Positions 45,662-53,669 of a stretch of 64,000 bases of DNA are shown here, in pieces (position 1 is the stretch's first letter; every line of letters starts with the position of its first letter). The notes beneath the pieces are model-generated. The model did no database searches and was not told where the DNA came from. It saw only the letters and a program-made list of their open reading frames with translations. The DNA is from Paenibacillus sp. Soil787 (GTDB lineage: Bacteria > Bacillota > Bacilli > Paenibacillales > NBRC-103111), in contig NZ_LMSP01000002.1 of assembly GCF_001429545.1 (NCBI RefSeq), forward strand, positions 297,087 to 361,086, written 5' to 3'. A program made the position numbers and the translations under genes.

Positions 45662-45894
45662 CGTTTCATTCCACTCCCTTTAAATTAGGTGTTTATCATT
45701 CTTAAACATGTTATGTAGGTGAATCACCATTTGTCTGTACAGATGCCTAATATCCATTTTCTTAGTTAGGTACAGTTAAGTTAGGTACAGTTAAGATTGA
45801 CATTTCCCGATAAAGCATTTAACATTTATCATACATGATATATTAAGTTTGGTTCAGTCCATAAAGATTCATGACCCTGGTAAAGTCTATGCTG
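45424..45894. repeat. Duplicated intergenic block, copy B
   Basis: This is the intact partner of 24833-25264. It contains most of the small reverse-strand gene, its ribosome site, a tandem GTTAGGTACAGTTAA repeat, a promoter-like TTGACA element and an ATCATACATGATATATT site. It ends 28 bp before the fuconolactonase-like start codon, so it supplies that gene's control region. Confidence 0.8.
45797..45844 (+). promoter_or_regulatory. Promoter and operator of the fucose-type operon
   Basis: TTGACA at 45797-45802 is followed after 17 bp by TAACAT (45820-45825), a moderate -10. Immediately downstream, TATCAT-AC-ATGATA (part of 45828-45844) is an inverted repeat at the expected transcription start. 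The same 17-nt core recurs exactly at 46760-46776 and with one change at 25198-25214. Confidence 0.55.
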
Positions 45895-45921
45895 CAATCA
45901 TTGAATAGGAGGGGATTAGAT

Positions 45922-46770
45922 ATGAGAATTGATGCGCATCAGCACTATTGGAAGCTTTCCCGAAACGATTATGGATGGCTTACACCAGAGCTTACGGTTC
46001 TTTACAGAGATTTTTTACCTGGCGATTTGACCGAGCAGTTACATCAACACGGAATTAATAAGACGATCGTTGTTCAAGCTGCGCCAACCCTGGAGGAGAC
46101 AGAATTCCTGTTAAGCCTTTGCGAACAAGATGAAACTTTGGCGGGCGTAGTCGGATGGCTGGATTTTGAGGCAGATACGTTCCGAGAATCGTTTGCTGCA
46201 TTGCGTAAAAATCCTTATTTTATCGGGGTTCGAATCATGCTGCAGGACATTGATGCGTCTGAGTTTTTGCTGCGTCCAAATGTTATTGATCATTTGAAGT
46301 TTTTAACGAGGCATGATTTCCCTGTAGATTTGCTAATCAGAGCAAGCCAGCTGCCTGTGATCGTAAAGTTGCTCGAACAGATCCCCGATTTGAAAGCAGT
46401 CATCGATCACATCGGAAAACCGCAAATTGCCAAACAAGAGAAAGAACCTTGGCAGCAATTGATTTCTGAGGTTGCGGCATATCCGAATGTATTCTGCAAA
46501 TTATCTGGTATGGTAACCGAAGCGGACCTTTTTAATTGGAAGGAATCTGATTTTAGTTTTTATATTCATCATGCCTTGAAATTCTTTGGAAAGAAAAGAG
46601 TGATGTTTGGCAGCGACTGGCCCGTGTGCTTATTGGGAGCCAACTATTCGCAGGTCATTGATATTTTGCTTCATAATTTACCGGATACATTAACGAGTGA
46701 CGATATGGACGATATTTTCGGGCAGAATGCAAGCAGGTTTTACAATTTGAAAACATCACATCATACATGA
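45922..46770 (+). CDS. L-fuconolactonase-like amidohydrolase
   Basis: This 282-residue TIM-barrel hydrolase belongs to the family containing L-fucono-1,5-lactonase and L-rhamnono-lactonase. Metal-type residues are His6 and His8 in MRIDAHQHYW; later marks are VIDHIGKP, NVFCKLSGM and MFGSDWPVC. The ATG at 45922 follows AGGAGGGG; the ORF is open to 45871 without a ribosome site. It should hydrolyse the lactone made by a sugar dehydrogenase, feeding the dehydratase encoded at 47.7 kb. It is the first gene of an apparent oxidative L-fucose/L-rhamnose-type pathway. Confidence 0.85.
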   Translation: MRIDAHQHYWKLSRNDYGWLTPELTVLYRDFLPGDLTEQLHQHGINKTIVVQAAPTLEETEFLLSLCEQDETLAGVVGWLDFEADTFRESFAALRKNPYFIGVRIMLQDIDASEFLLRPNVIDHLKFLTRHDFPVDLLIRASQLPVIVKLLEQIPDLKAVIDHIGKPQIAKQEKEPWQQLISEVAAYPNVFCKLSGMVTEADLFNWKESDFSFYIHHALKFFGKKRVMFGSDWPVCLLGANYSQVIDILLHNLPDTLTSDDMDDIFGQNASRFYNLKTSHHT

Positions 46771-46776
46771 TATATT
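46760..46776. promoter_or_regulatory. ATCATACATGATATATT motif before the SDR gene
   Basis: These 17 bases are identical to 45828-45844. They overlap the stop of the lactonase gene and lie 26 bp before the SDR start. An exact 17-mer at a second control position is hard to explain by chance, so it may be a binding site controlling the SDR gene. Confidence 0.5.
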
Positions 46777-46801
46777 CAAAGTGAGGAGTGAGGTTAATAG
46801 G

Positions 46802-47572
46802 ATGCAATTACAGGGAAAAGTGGCGATCATTACGGGCGGGGCTTCTGGAATCGGTGAAGCGACAGCCAAACTATTTGCGAGTTTTGGCGCGAAGGTGATC
46901 ATTGCAGACTGGAATGAAGCTGAAGCAAACCGTGTGGCCAACGAAATTCATTTGATGAATCCGTCATGTGGCAGCGCAATAGCTGTAAAAACAGACGTCT
47001 CATCGGAGCAGCAAGTCAAGCTGCTTGTGCAGCAGACTGTCACCACATTTGGTTCCATAGATATTTTATTCAATAATGCAGCGGTTGTTTTACCCAAAGA
47101 GTTGGAAGATATAACCAGTGAGGAATGGACGCGTGTTTTGGATATTAACTTGAAAAGCGTCTATTTAATGATTAAATATTGTATACCTGAAATCAGGAAA
47201 AACCGCGGTAACATCGTGAACATGGCTTCATTAAACGGATTAATGGGCCAGCGGCAGAACCCGGTTTATTCGGCAACGAAAGGCGCCGTTATTGCGATGA
47301 CGAAAGCATTAGCGCTTGATTACGCGAAGGACGGCGTACGAGTGAATTGTATTTGTCCTGCGGGCGTTATGACGCCGTTGTTAGAAGAGTGGATCGGGCA
47401 GCAGCCGGATCCGGCTGGAACAATCCAACAGCTGATCGACATGCACCCAATAGGGAGATGCGCAACAACGGAAGAAGTTGCCAAAGCTGCCCTGTATCTT
47501 GCAAGCGATGCGTCTGTTTTTATTACCGGCGTAGCGCTTCCTGTAGATGGCGGGGCATCGCTAGGCTACTAA
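46802..47572 (+). CDS. SDR-family dehydrogenase, probable sugar or sugar-acid dehydrogenase
   Basis: The protein has 256 residues, with the cofactor motif TGGASGIG (11-18), NNAAV and catalytic Tyr156-x-x-x-Lys160 (YSATK). The C-terminal LPVDGGASLGY is typical of classical SDRs. ATG 46802 follows GAGGAGTGAGG; GTG 46781 is in frame. In this setting it is likely L-fucose (or L-rhamnose) 1-dehydrogenase or 2-keto-3-deoxy-L-fuconate 4-dehydrogenase. The sequence alone does not decide between them. Confidence 0.85.
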   Translation: MQLQGKVAIITGGASGIGEATAKLFASFGAKVIIADWNEAEANRVANEIHLMNPSCGSAIAVKTDVSSEQQVKLLVQQTVTTFGSIDILFNNAAVVLPKELEDITSEEWTRVLDINLKSVYLMIKYCIPEIRKNRGNIVNMASLNGLMGQRQNPVYSATKGAVIAMTKALALDYAKDGVRVNCICPAGVMTPLLEEWIGQQPDPAGTIQQLIDMHPIGRCATTEEVAKAALYLASDASVFITGVALPVDGGASLGY

Positions 47573-47588
47573 AAGTCGATTATTTATG

Positions 47589-47642
47589 TTGACAGTATAC
47601 GGGAATAAGATTAATCTATTCTTATAATCATACACGATATAT
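47589..47642 (+). promoter_or_regulatory. Promoter-like element and ATCATACACGATATAT motif
   Basis: TTGACA is at 47589-47594, but the -10 at proper spacing (TAATCT) is poor. The motif ATCATACACGATATAT at 47627-47642 is followed by ATGATAC, making a longer pseudo-palindrome. It lies 45 bp before the dehydratase start. Confidence 0.5.
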
Positions 47643-47686
47643 GATACACAATACAAAATGGATAATAAATTAAAGGAGCTAATAAG

Positions 47687-48784
47687 ATGAAAATTACAAA
47701 GGTAGAAAGTTTTATTCTGCACGTTCCATTAAATCCCCCGATTACGGATGCGATTAATTCACCTACGCATTGGGGATTGCCAGGTGTTAGAATTTTCACG
47801 GATGAGGGCATTGTTGGCTATGGCTATACAGGTACATGCGCTAACGGAGATAAGATGATCACAGATACGATTGATGGTTATTATGCGCCTGTTCTTTTAG
47901 GTAAAGATCCGTTTATGGTAAAGGAAACATGGGATGAGCTCCGGTTTGGCAGCATGCATTGGATCGGGCGCGCGGGTATTACGCATATGGCACTTGCAGC
48001 TGTTGATATTGCGTTGTGGGATATCATGTCGAAGGCGTCCAATAAGCCGCTTTGGCAATATCTTGGCGGACATAAGTCCAAAGGAATTAAAGCATACAAT
48101 ACAAACGGCGGCTGGTTAAACTGGTCTCAGGAAAGATTGCTTAAAGATATTAGTTCCTATGTTGAGGAAGGCTTTACAGGGGTCAAAATGAAGGTCGGAA
48201 AGCCGAACACCAAAGAAGATTATGATCGCGTTAAAGCAGTAAGAGAAGTCATAGGCAGTGATATTATTTTAATGATTGATGTTAACCAACAATGGAATAT
48301 CAATACCGCTATGACTTGGGGGAAAAAGTTAGAAGAGTTCGATTTATTCTGGTTGGAAGAGCCGCTGAATCCTGATGACGTTATGGGGCATAAAAAATTA
48401 GCGGATGAATTAAATGTACCGATTGCTTTAGGCGAGCATGTGTACAATAAATACGCTTTCCGTGATTATATTCATGCCGGAGCCGTAGAGTATGTGCAAG
48501 TTGATTGCACCCGCGTTGGAGGCATCACCGAATGGCTGCAGGTTGCAAGTCTTGCGGCAGCATACGATTTACCCGTTGTTCCGCATGTCGGAGATATGGG
48601 ACAAATCCATCAGCACCTTGTTGGAGCAACGCAAAATGCCATTATGTTAGAATATATTCCTTGGATTCGCGATATATTTGTTGAACCCGCAACGGTGAAG
48701 AATGGCTTCTATGTCCTCCCGCAAATGCCAGGTGCTTCGACAGAAGTGATACCGCAGTATTTTGAAAAGTATCGGGTAAAATAA
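47687..48784 (+). CDS. Enolase-superfamily sugar-acid dehydratase (L-fuconate dehydratase-like)
   Basis: This 365-residue mandelate-racemase-subgroup enzyme abstracts a proton next to the carboxylate and eliminates water from a sugar acid. Catalytic Lys167-x-Lys169 lies in VKMKVG, metal ligands are Asp198 (IDVNQQW), Glu224 (WLEEP) and Glu250 (GEH), and the base is His300 (PHVGDM). Length and motifs are complete. The neighbours (lactonase, SDR, mutarotase) suggest L-fuconate or L-rhamnonate as substrate. It has its own upstream region with the ATCATACA motif. Confidence 0.87.
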   Translation: MKITKVESFILHVPLNPPITDAINSPTHWGLPGVRIFTDEGIVGYGYTGTCANGDKMITDTIDGYYAPVLLGKDPFMVKETWDELRFGSMHWIGRAGITHMALAAVDIALWDIMSKASNKPLWQYLGGHKSKGIKAYNTNGGWLNWSQERLLKDISSYVEEGFTGVKMKVGKPNTKEDYDRVKAVREVIGSDIILMIDVNQQWNINTAMTWGKKLEEFDLFWLEEPLNPDDVMGHKKLADELNVPIALGEHVYNKYAFRDYIHAGAVEYVQVDCTRVGGITEWLQVASLAAAYDLPVVPHVGDMGQIHQHLVGATQNAIMLEYIPWIRDIFVEPATVKNGFYVLPQMPGASTEVIPQYFEKYRVK

Positions 48785-48796
48785 TCGTTTTCAAAC

Positions 48797-48839
48797 GGGG
48801 CAGACGTAGGTAATAATCGTTCTGTCCTTTATTTTTTTA
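48797..48839 (+). terminator. Probable terminator or attenuator after the dehydratase gene
   Basis: An 8-bp stem containing two G-T pairs (48797-48804 with 48821-48828) is followed by a long T run. The mutarotase gene begins soon after, so termination may be partial. Confidence 0.5.
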
Positions 48840-48876
48840 CCAAACTATTTTATATTCTAATAAATGAGGGATGAGC

Positions 48877-49200
48877 ATGAAAAGACACGGATGGGTCATT
48901 AAAGTGAAGAAGGATAAAATAGCCGAATATAAAGCTTTGCACGCGGCAGTATGGCCTGAGGTACTAAATAAGTTGAGAGAATGTCATGTTCAAAATTACT
49001 CCATCTTCTTCAGAGATGGATTACTATTTAGTTACTTGGAGTACACGGGACAAGACTTTGAGGAAGACATGGCTAATATGGCTGCTGACCCTAAGACGCA
49101 AGCGTGGTGGAAACTAACAGATCCGTGCCAGGAACCGCTTGATTCCGCTGCGGAAGGAGAATGGTGGGCGTCGATGGAGGAAGTGTTTCATATAGATTAG
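48877..49200 (+). CDS. L-rhamnose/L-fucose mutarotase (RhaM family)
   Basis: This 107-residue dimeric alpha/beta-barrel protein interconverts anomers of a 6-deoxy-L-sugar. Family residues can be seen in RHGWVIKVKKDKIAEYKALHAAVWPEV and the Trp pair in TQAWWKLTDPCQEP. ATG 48877 has GAGGG at 48866-48870 and proper spacing; ATG 48871 would be too close. It supports the view that the surrounding pathway handles L-fucose or L-rhamnose. Confidence 0.87.
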   Translation: MKRHGWVIKVKKDKIAEYKALHAAVWPEVLNKLRECHVQNYSIFFRDGLLFSYLEYTGQDFEEDMANMAADPKTQAWWKLTDPCQEPLDSAAEGEWWASMEEVFHID

Positions 49201-49258
49201 GCCACAAATCGGAATAAAGCTATGATATGATAAAGGCAAAACAGTCACCGGAGGAATC

Positions 49259-50893
49259 ATGTACAAAATTGCCATTATTGATGACGAAGAGGAAGTAAGA
49301 GAAGGAATTGAAGATCTTATTCAATGGAAGGATCATGGATTCGAATTCTTAGGCGGCTTTGAAAATGGGAATGAAGCTTTGGAAGCATTCGAAAATCAGA
49401 TACCTGATCTGGTGCTGACCGATATTTGTATGCCTTTTATGGACGGGATTGAGCTAACTCGTCATATTGCGAACAAGTATCCATTTACCAAAGTGATTAT
49501 GTTGACTGGATATGACGATTTTGAATACTCGCAGCAGGCAATCAAATTGAGGGTTTACGATTACTTATTGAAACCGTTTTCATCCAAACAACTGCGCAGT
49601 GTTCTGGATAAAGTGAAGCTGGAGATGGATGAAGAGTATAGACAGAAAGAGGACTTGAATAAGCTAAAACTGCAATTAAATCAAAGTTTGCCGCTTCTAA
49701 AGGAACGGTTTCTAGAAAACATGGTTACTTCGTATACGAAAATAGAAGAATTAACGGAGAAGCTGGATTTCTTTAACATCCGGCTTATTGGTGCATGCTG
49801 TGTAGCGGTCGTAATCGATGTAGATGACTTTGGAGAGCGAAGCATGTCGCAAACAGTGACCGAAAAGGAACTGATGTATTTCGCCGTTTATAATATTGTA
49901 GAAGAAACTATGGGCGGGGATAAAGGCGGAATTGTCTTTCGCAACCGCTTCGACAAGGTCGTGGTGATACTTTCTAGTGAAGACAAGACGCATGTGTATG
50001 AATTGGCTCAAAGCCTTTCTGAGGAAACCCGGCAATGTATAGAGAAGTTCTTAAAATTTACCGTAACCATTGGTATAGGAGACCCTAGCAGCTCCCCGCA
50101 AGGAATTGTTAATTCGTTTCAAAAAGCCATTGCAGCACTAGATTACCGTTTTTTACTGGGAAAAAATAATGTGATCACTCTTGCCGATCTGGAAGTAAAC
50201 AATCGAACACGAATTGAAATATACCCCGAGTGGGAAAAAAAGCTGATATTGGCTATAAAGACGGGAACGGGCAAAGAGGTTAACGCAGCGATTGAAGAAT
50301 GTATCCGAAATTTAAAGCAATCGTTTATTCCTATGCAAAGGTGTTATTTTTATATTCACAAGATTTGCTTGTCGCTCGTGGAAGCAGTGATCGGTTTTGA
50401 TGAAACGATCATTTTTGAAGATCCGCTCAACCCGTTGGCTGAAATGTATTCATTCAAGACTTTAGATGAGATTGAACTATGGTTAAAGAAGATTTGCAAA
50501 CAAGCGGTCGGAGTTATCTGCAGTCAACGAAACAATATTTCGATGTCGAAAATGGTCATGGCCGAAAGCTACATCAAAGAAAATTTCTCCAATGAAATGA
50601 TTTCTTTAAACGACGTTTGCCGGCATGTTCATATAAGTCCGAGCTATTTCGGCACGGTGTTCAAAGCACATACGGGTGAAACCTTTATTGAATATGTCAC
50701 TCGCATCCGTGTTGAGAAGGCCATGGAATTGTTAAAACGTACAGATTTAAAAACATATGAAATCGCTCACGAAACAGGTTATAAAGACCCTCATTATTTC
50801 AGCTTAATATTCAAGAAAAAGGCCGGCGTTTCTCCGACGGAATATCGTGAGAAAACCAGAAGCGATCCTCAGCATGAGGTCGAGGAGGATTAA
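49259..50893 (+). CDS. Response regulator, YesN/AraC type
   Basis: The regulator has 544 residues: receiver domain with Asp55 in LVLTDICMP, a middle region containing a GGDEF-like remnant (KFLKFTVTIGIGDPSSS), and a C-terminal AraC helix-turn-helix pair (VCRHVHISPSYFGTVFKAH, IAHETGYKDPHYFSLIFKKK). GGAGG precedes the ATG. It lies 3 bp before the kinase gene. By position it should control the fucose-type genes and the CUT2 importer at 55.2-58.9 kb, perhaps through the ATCATACAYGA motif. Confidence 0.92.
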   Translation: MYKIAIIDDEEEVREGIEDLIQWKDHGFEFLGGFENGNEALEAFENQIPDLVLTDICMPFMDGIELTRHIANKYPFTKVIMLTGYDDFEYSQQAIKLRVYDYLLKPFSSKQLRSVLDKVKLEMDEEYRQKEDLNKLKLQLNQSLPLLKERFLENMVTSYTKIEELTEKLDFFNIRLIGACCVAVVIDVDDFGERSMSQTVTEKELMYFAVYNIVEETMGGDKGGIVFRNRFDKVVVILSSEDKTHVYELAQSLSEETRQCIEKFLKFTVTIGIGDPSSSPQGIVNSFQKAIAALDYRFLLGKNNVITLADLEVNNRTRIEIYPEWEKKLILAIKTGTGKEVNAAIEECIRNLKQSFIPMQRCYFYIHKICLSLVEAVIGFDETIIFEDPLNPLAEMYSFKTLDEIELWLKKICKQAVGVICSQRNNISMSKMVMAESYIKENFSNEMISLNDVCRHVHISPSYFGTVFKAHTGETFIEYVTRIRVEKAMELLKRTDLKTYEIAHETGYKDPHYFSLIFKKKAGVSPTEYREKTRSDPQHEVEED

Positions 50894-50896
50894 ACA

Positions 50897-52654
50897 TTGC
50901 GTTGGTTCGCGTTTAAACGAATTCAATCGAGTATTGCCGCTGCGATCTCTTGTCTAATATTATTAACAACTTTAATTTTGAGTTTTATTTCTTATCATTT
51001 GTCTGCTGATGCAGTAAAAAAGAAATCTCAGGACTCTACTACGGAAATCATTAACCAAGTAAACAAAAGTATTAACTCCTATATTGCCAGTATGGAATAT
51101 ATTTCTGTGATGGCGCTTAACAATGCTGATGTTAGGGAATACATCCAATCTTCAAGTAATAATAAACTAATCAGCGATAACGAATTGAGAATGCGGATTG
51201 GAGATTATTTTCATTCGATCCTAAGCTCGCGTAAAGATTTTACATCGATCATGCTTCTTGGTGAAAATGGCACTTACTATGTATCGGATCGGGCAGATGC
51301 AGATTTGAAGCCTAGTTTGAATATTAGCAAACAATCTTGGTTTATAAAAGCAAAGGAAGCCCAGGGACTGGTTTCCATCTCTCCCCCGCACATTCAAAAT
51401 ATATTCCGTAACGAATACCGTTGGGTAATCTCCTTTAGCCGTGAAATTCGGAGTGCCAATAACCAAAAGAGCCTTGGTGTTTTTTCGATAGATTTGGACT
51501 TTGATGTTATAAACGATATTTGCAGTGACATTCATATTGGTAAAAGCGGCTATATTTTTATTGTTGATGAAGCGGGCAAGATTATTTACCATCCCCAGCA
51601 GCAGATCCTCTATAGCAATTTAAAATCGGAAATGATCGAACGAGTTCTTCATTCCGATAACGGAAACTTTATAACGAATGAAGGCAATGACAGCCGGATG
51701 TATACAATCCAAAAATCAGGCTATGGATGGATGATCGTCGGTGTCGCTTATTTGAATGAACTTGTGAGTAATAAGGATGAGATGAAACTGTCGTTTGTTT
51801 TCTGGGGAGTTTTTTGTCTCTTGATAGGCTTAGTTTTTGCATTGATCATATCGCGTAGATTGTCAAGTCCGGTGAAGAGGCTCGAATCGTATATGCGGGA
51901 TATTGAAAAAGGGAACTTCGATATCAGATCAGATATTAGGTCGGCGAATGAGATTGGAAAATTGAGCCAACGTTTTAATATCATGATTAGTAAAATACGA
52001 GAACTTATGAATCAAATTGTCGTAGAGCAGGAGTTTAAACGTAAATCTGAGTTGAAAGCACTTCAAGCTCAAATTAATCCACATTTTCTTTACAATACAC
52101 TAGGTTCAATTGTATGGATGGCTGAAAGAAAGAAAATGGAAGAAGTTGTTGAGATGACTTTGGCTTTGGGTAATTTGTTCCGGGCCAGTATAGGTAAAGG
52201 TAGCGAATTAATACCGATACAAGTGGAGATTGAGCATATCACGAATTATTTGACGATCCAGAAAATACGTTACAAGTCGAAACTGGATTTTCAAATTCAT
52301 ATTGACGGCCGTATTCTGCATTGCAAGACGCTAAGACTAATTTTACAACCGCTTGTTGAAAATTGCATTTACCATGGCATCAAAAACAATGCCGGTACGG
52401 GGACGATTCAAGTCATCGGAGAAAAATTGACCGATCGTATCTTACTGAAAGTGATAGATAACGGCGTAGGGATGGAAGAAGAGCAGCTGGAACAAATTTT
52501 GATTCAAAACAATAGCCTCGATGACAATGGAGTAGGGGTTACAAATGTAAACGAAAGACTACGGCTATATTTTGGCGAGCCTTTTGGGCTAAATTTTAAG
52601 AGTGTTCCGGGAGTAGGCACTGAAGTTACCGTTTGCATCCCCATTATCGATTAG
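50897..52654 (+). CDS. Sensor histidine kinase, YesM type
   Basis: This 585-residue kinase has TM1 at about 12-30, a Cache-like extracellular sensor (IFIVDEAGKIIYHPQ), TM2 at about 298-320, a HAMP domain, and the kinase domain with His396 in NPHFLYNTLGSI, LQPLVENCIYHG and DNGVGM. It starts with TTG behind GGAGGA. It is followed after 16 bp by a membrane-anchored sugar-binding protein, suggesting that it reads sugar occupancy through that partner, as in XylFII-LytS-type systems. Confidence 0.9.
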   Translation: MRWFAFKRIQSSIAAAISCLILLTTLILSFISYHLSADAVKKKSQDSTTEIINQVNKSINSYIASMEYISVMALNNADVREYIQSSSNNKLISDNELRMRIGDYFHSILSSRKDFTSIMLLGENGTYYVSDRADADLKPSLNISKQSWFIKAKEAQGLVSISPPHIQNIFRNEYRWVISFSREIRSANNQKSLGVFSIDLDFDVINDICSDIHIGKSGYIFIVDEAGKIIYHPQQQILYSNLKSEMIERVLHSDNGNFITNEGNDSRMYTIQKSGYGWMIVGVAYLNELVSNKDEMKLSFVFWGVFCLLIGLVFALIISRRLSSPVKRLESYMRDIEKGNFDIRSDIRSANEIGKLSQRFNIMISKIRELMNQIVVEQEFKRKSELKALQAQINPHFLYNTLGSIVWMAERKKMEEVVEMTLALGNLFRASIGKGSELIPIQVEIEHITNYLTIQKIRYKSKLDFQIHIDGRILHCKTLRLILQPLVENCIYHGIKNNAGTGTIQVIGEKLTDRILLKVIDNGVGMEEEQLEQILIQNNSLDDNGVGVTNVNERLRLYFGEPFGLNFKSVPGVGTEVTVCIPIID

Positions 52655-52670
52655 GGAAGGCGATACAATA

Positions 52671-53657
52671 ATGAAAAGAATGGTTATCATGTTAATGGTC
52701 GTTCTGCTGGTCGGTGCACTATTCGCTATGGTGTACAAGTTCATTTCGCAACAAGCGCATGAGATGAAGTCCAAGATCGTTATTGTGACAAAATCAAGCG
52801 ATCGTAACCTGGAATTTTGGCAGGCATTAGCTGCAGGAGCAAAAGTTGCCGCCAAGGAATTCGGGGTAGAAATCGAAATCGTAGGTCCGCGTGCGGAAAG
52901 CGATGTGAATGGTCAAATGAATATATTGGATAACATTGTTGATTATGGACCTCAGCCCCAAGTCATTATTTTGGCGCCGATCGATGCTGATAAGATGACT
53001 CCAATCGCGGAAAAAATAAAGAAAGCAGGCATAGAGCTTATCACAATTGATTCCTCCGTAAAAGGAAAACTGTACCCAAGTGTCATTGCCACTGACAATA
53101 TGGCAGCTGGAGAAAAAGCAGCGGCCGAAGCGGTTCGATTACTTCCATCTTCGTCACGAGTTGCTATTATTAATATTAATAAAGGCTCCACGACTTTTTT
53201 TGAAAGGGAACGGGGGATAAGGCAGAAGCTTGCGGAGTATCCAGATTTCCAGATAAAGTACACTCTTTTTTGTGACGGAGAAGAGGAGAAGGCTTACGAA
53301 ATTACAAAAAATCTGCTTAGCGAAGGCGATTCAATTGAAGGAATAATTGCCTTGAATGAAACAGCTACTCAAGGCGCTGCAAGGGCAGTCAAAGAAATCG
53401 GCTTGAACCGAGACGTGAAGCTTATCGGATTTGATAGCTCGGCTCAAGAAATTAATTCACTCGAAGAAGGGTATATCCAGGCTCTCGTTGTGCAGAAACC
53501 TTTCAATATGGGCTATTTAGCCGTAAAGTCATCCGTTCAATTATTAAACAAGTCGAAAATCGATTCACAAATCGACACGGGTTCCGAAATCATCACACAA
53601 GCCAATATGTTTACGGATGAGAATGAAAAACTTCTTTTTACATTCGGAGAAAGGTAG
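52671..53657 (+). CDS. Membrane-anchored sugar-binding protein, probable sensor partner
   Basis: This 328-residue RbsB-like binding protein has an N-terminal membrane segment (about 3-25) and no lipobox Cys, so it is probably an uncleaved anchor. The binding-protein body is complete (VIILAPIDADKMTPIAEKIKKAG, VKLIGFDSSAQE). No permease or ATPase adjoins it, and it follows the YesM kinase gene closely. The likely job is to present sugar to the kinase rather than to an importer. Confidence 0.8.
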   Translation: MKRMVIMLMVVLLVGALFAMVYKFISQQAHEMKSKIVIVTKSSDRNLEFWQALAAGAKVAAKEFGVEIEIVGPRAESDVNGQMNILDNIVDYGPQPQVIILAPIDADKMTPIAEKIKKAGIELITIDSSVKGKLYPSVIATDNMAAGEKAAAEAVRLLPSSSRVAIININKGSTTFFERERGIRQKLAEYPDFQIKYTLFCDGEEEKAYEITKNLLSEGDSIEGIIALNETATQGAARAVKEIGLNRDVKLIGFDSSAQEINSLEEGYIQALVVQKPFNMGYLAVKSSVQLLNKSKIDSQIDTGSEIITQANMFTDENEKLLFTFGER

Positions 53658-53669
53658 CGTGAGATCCAA

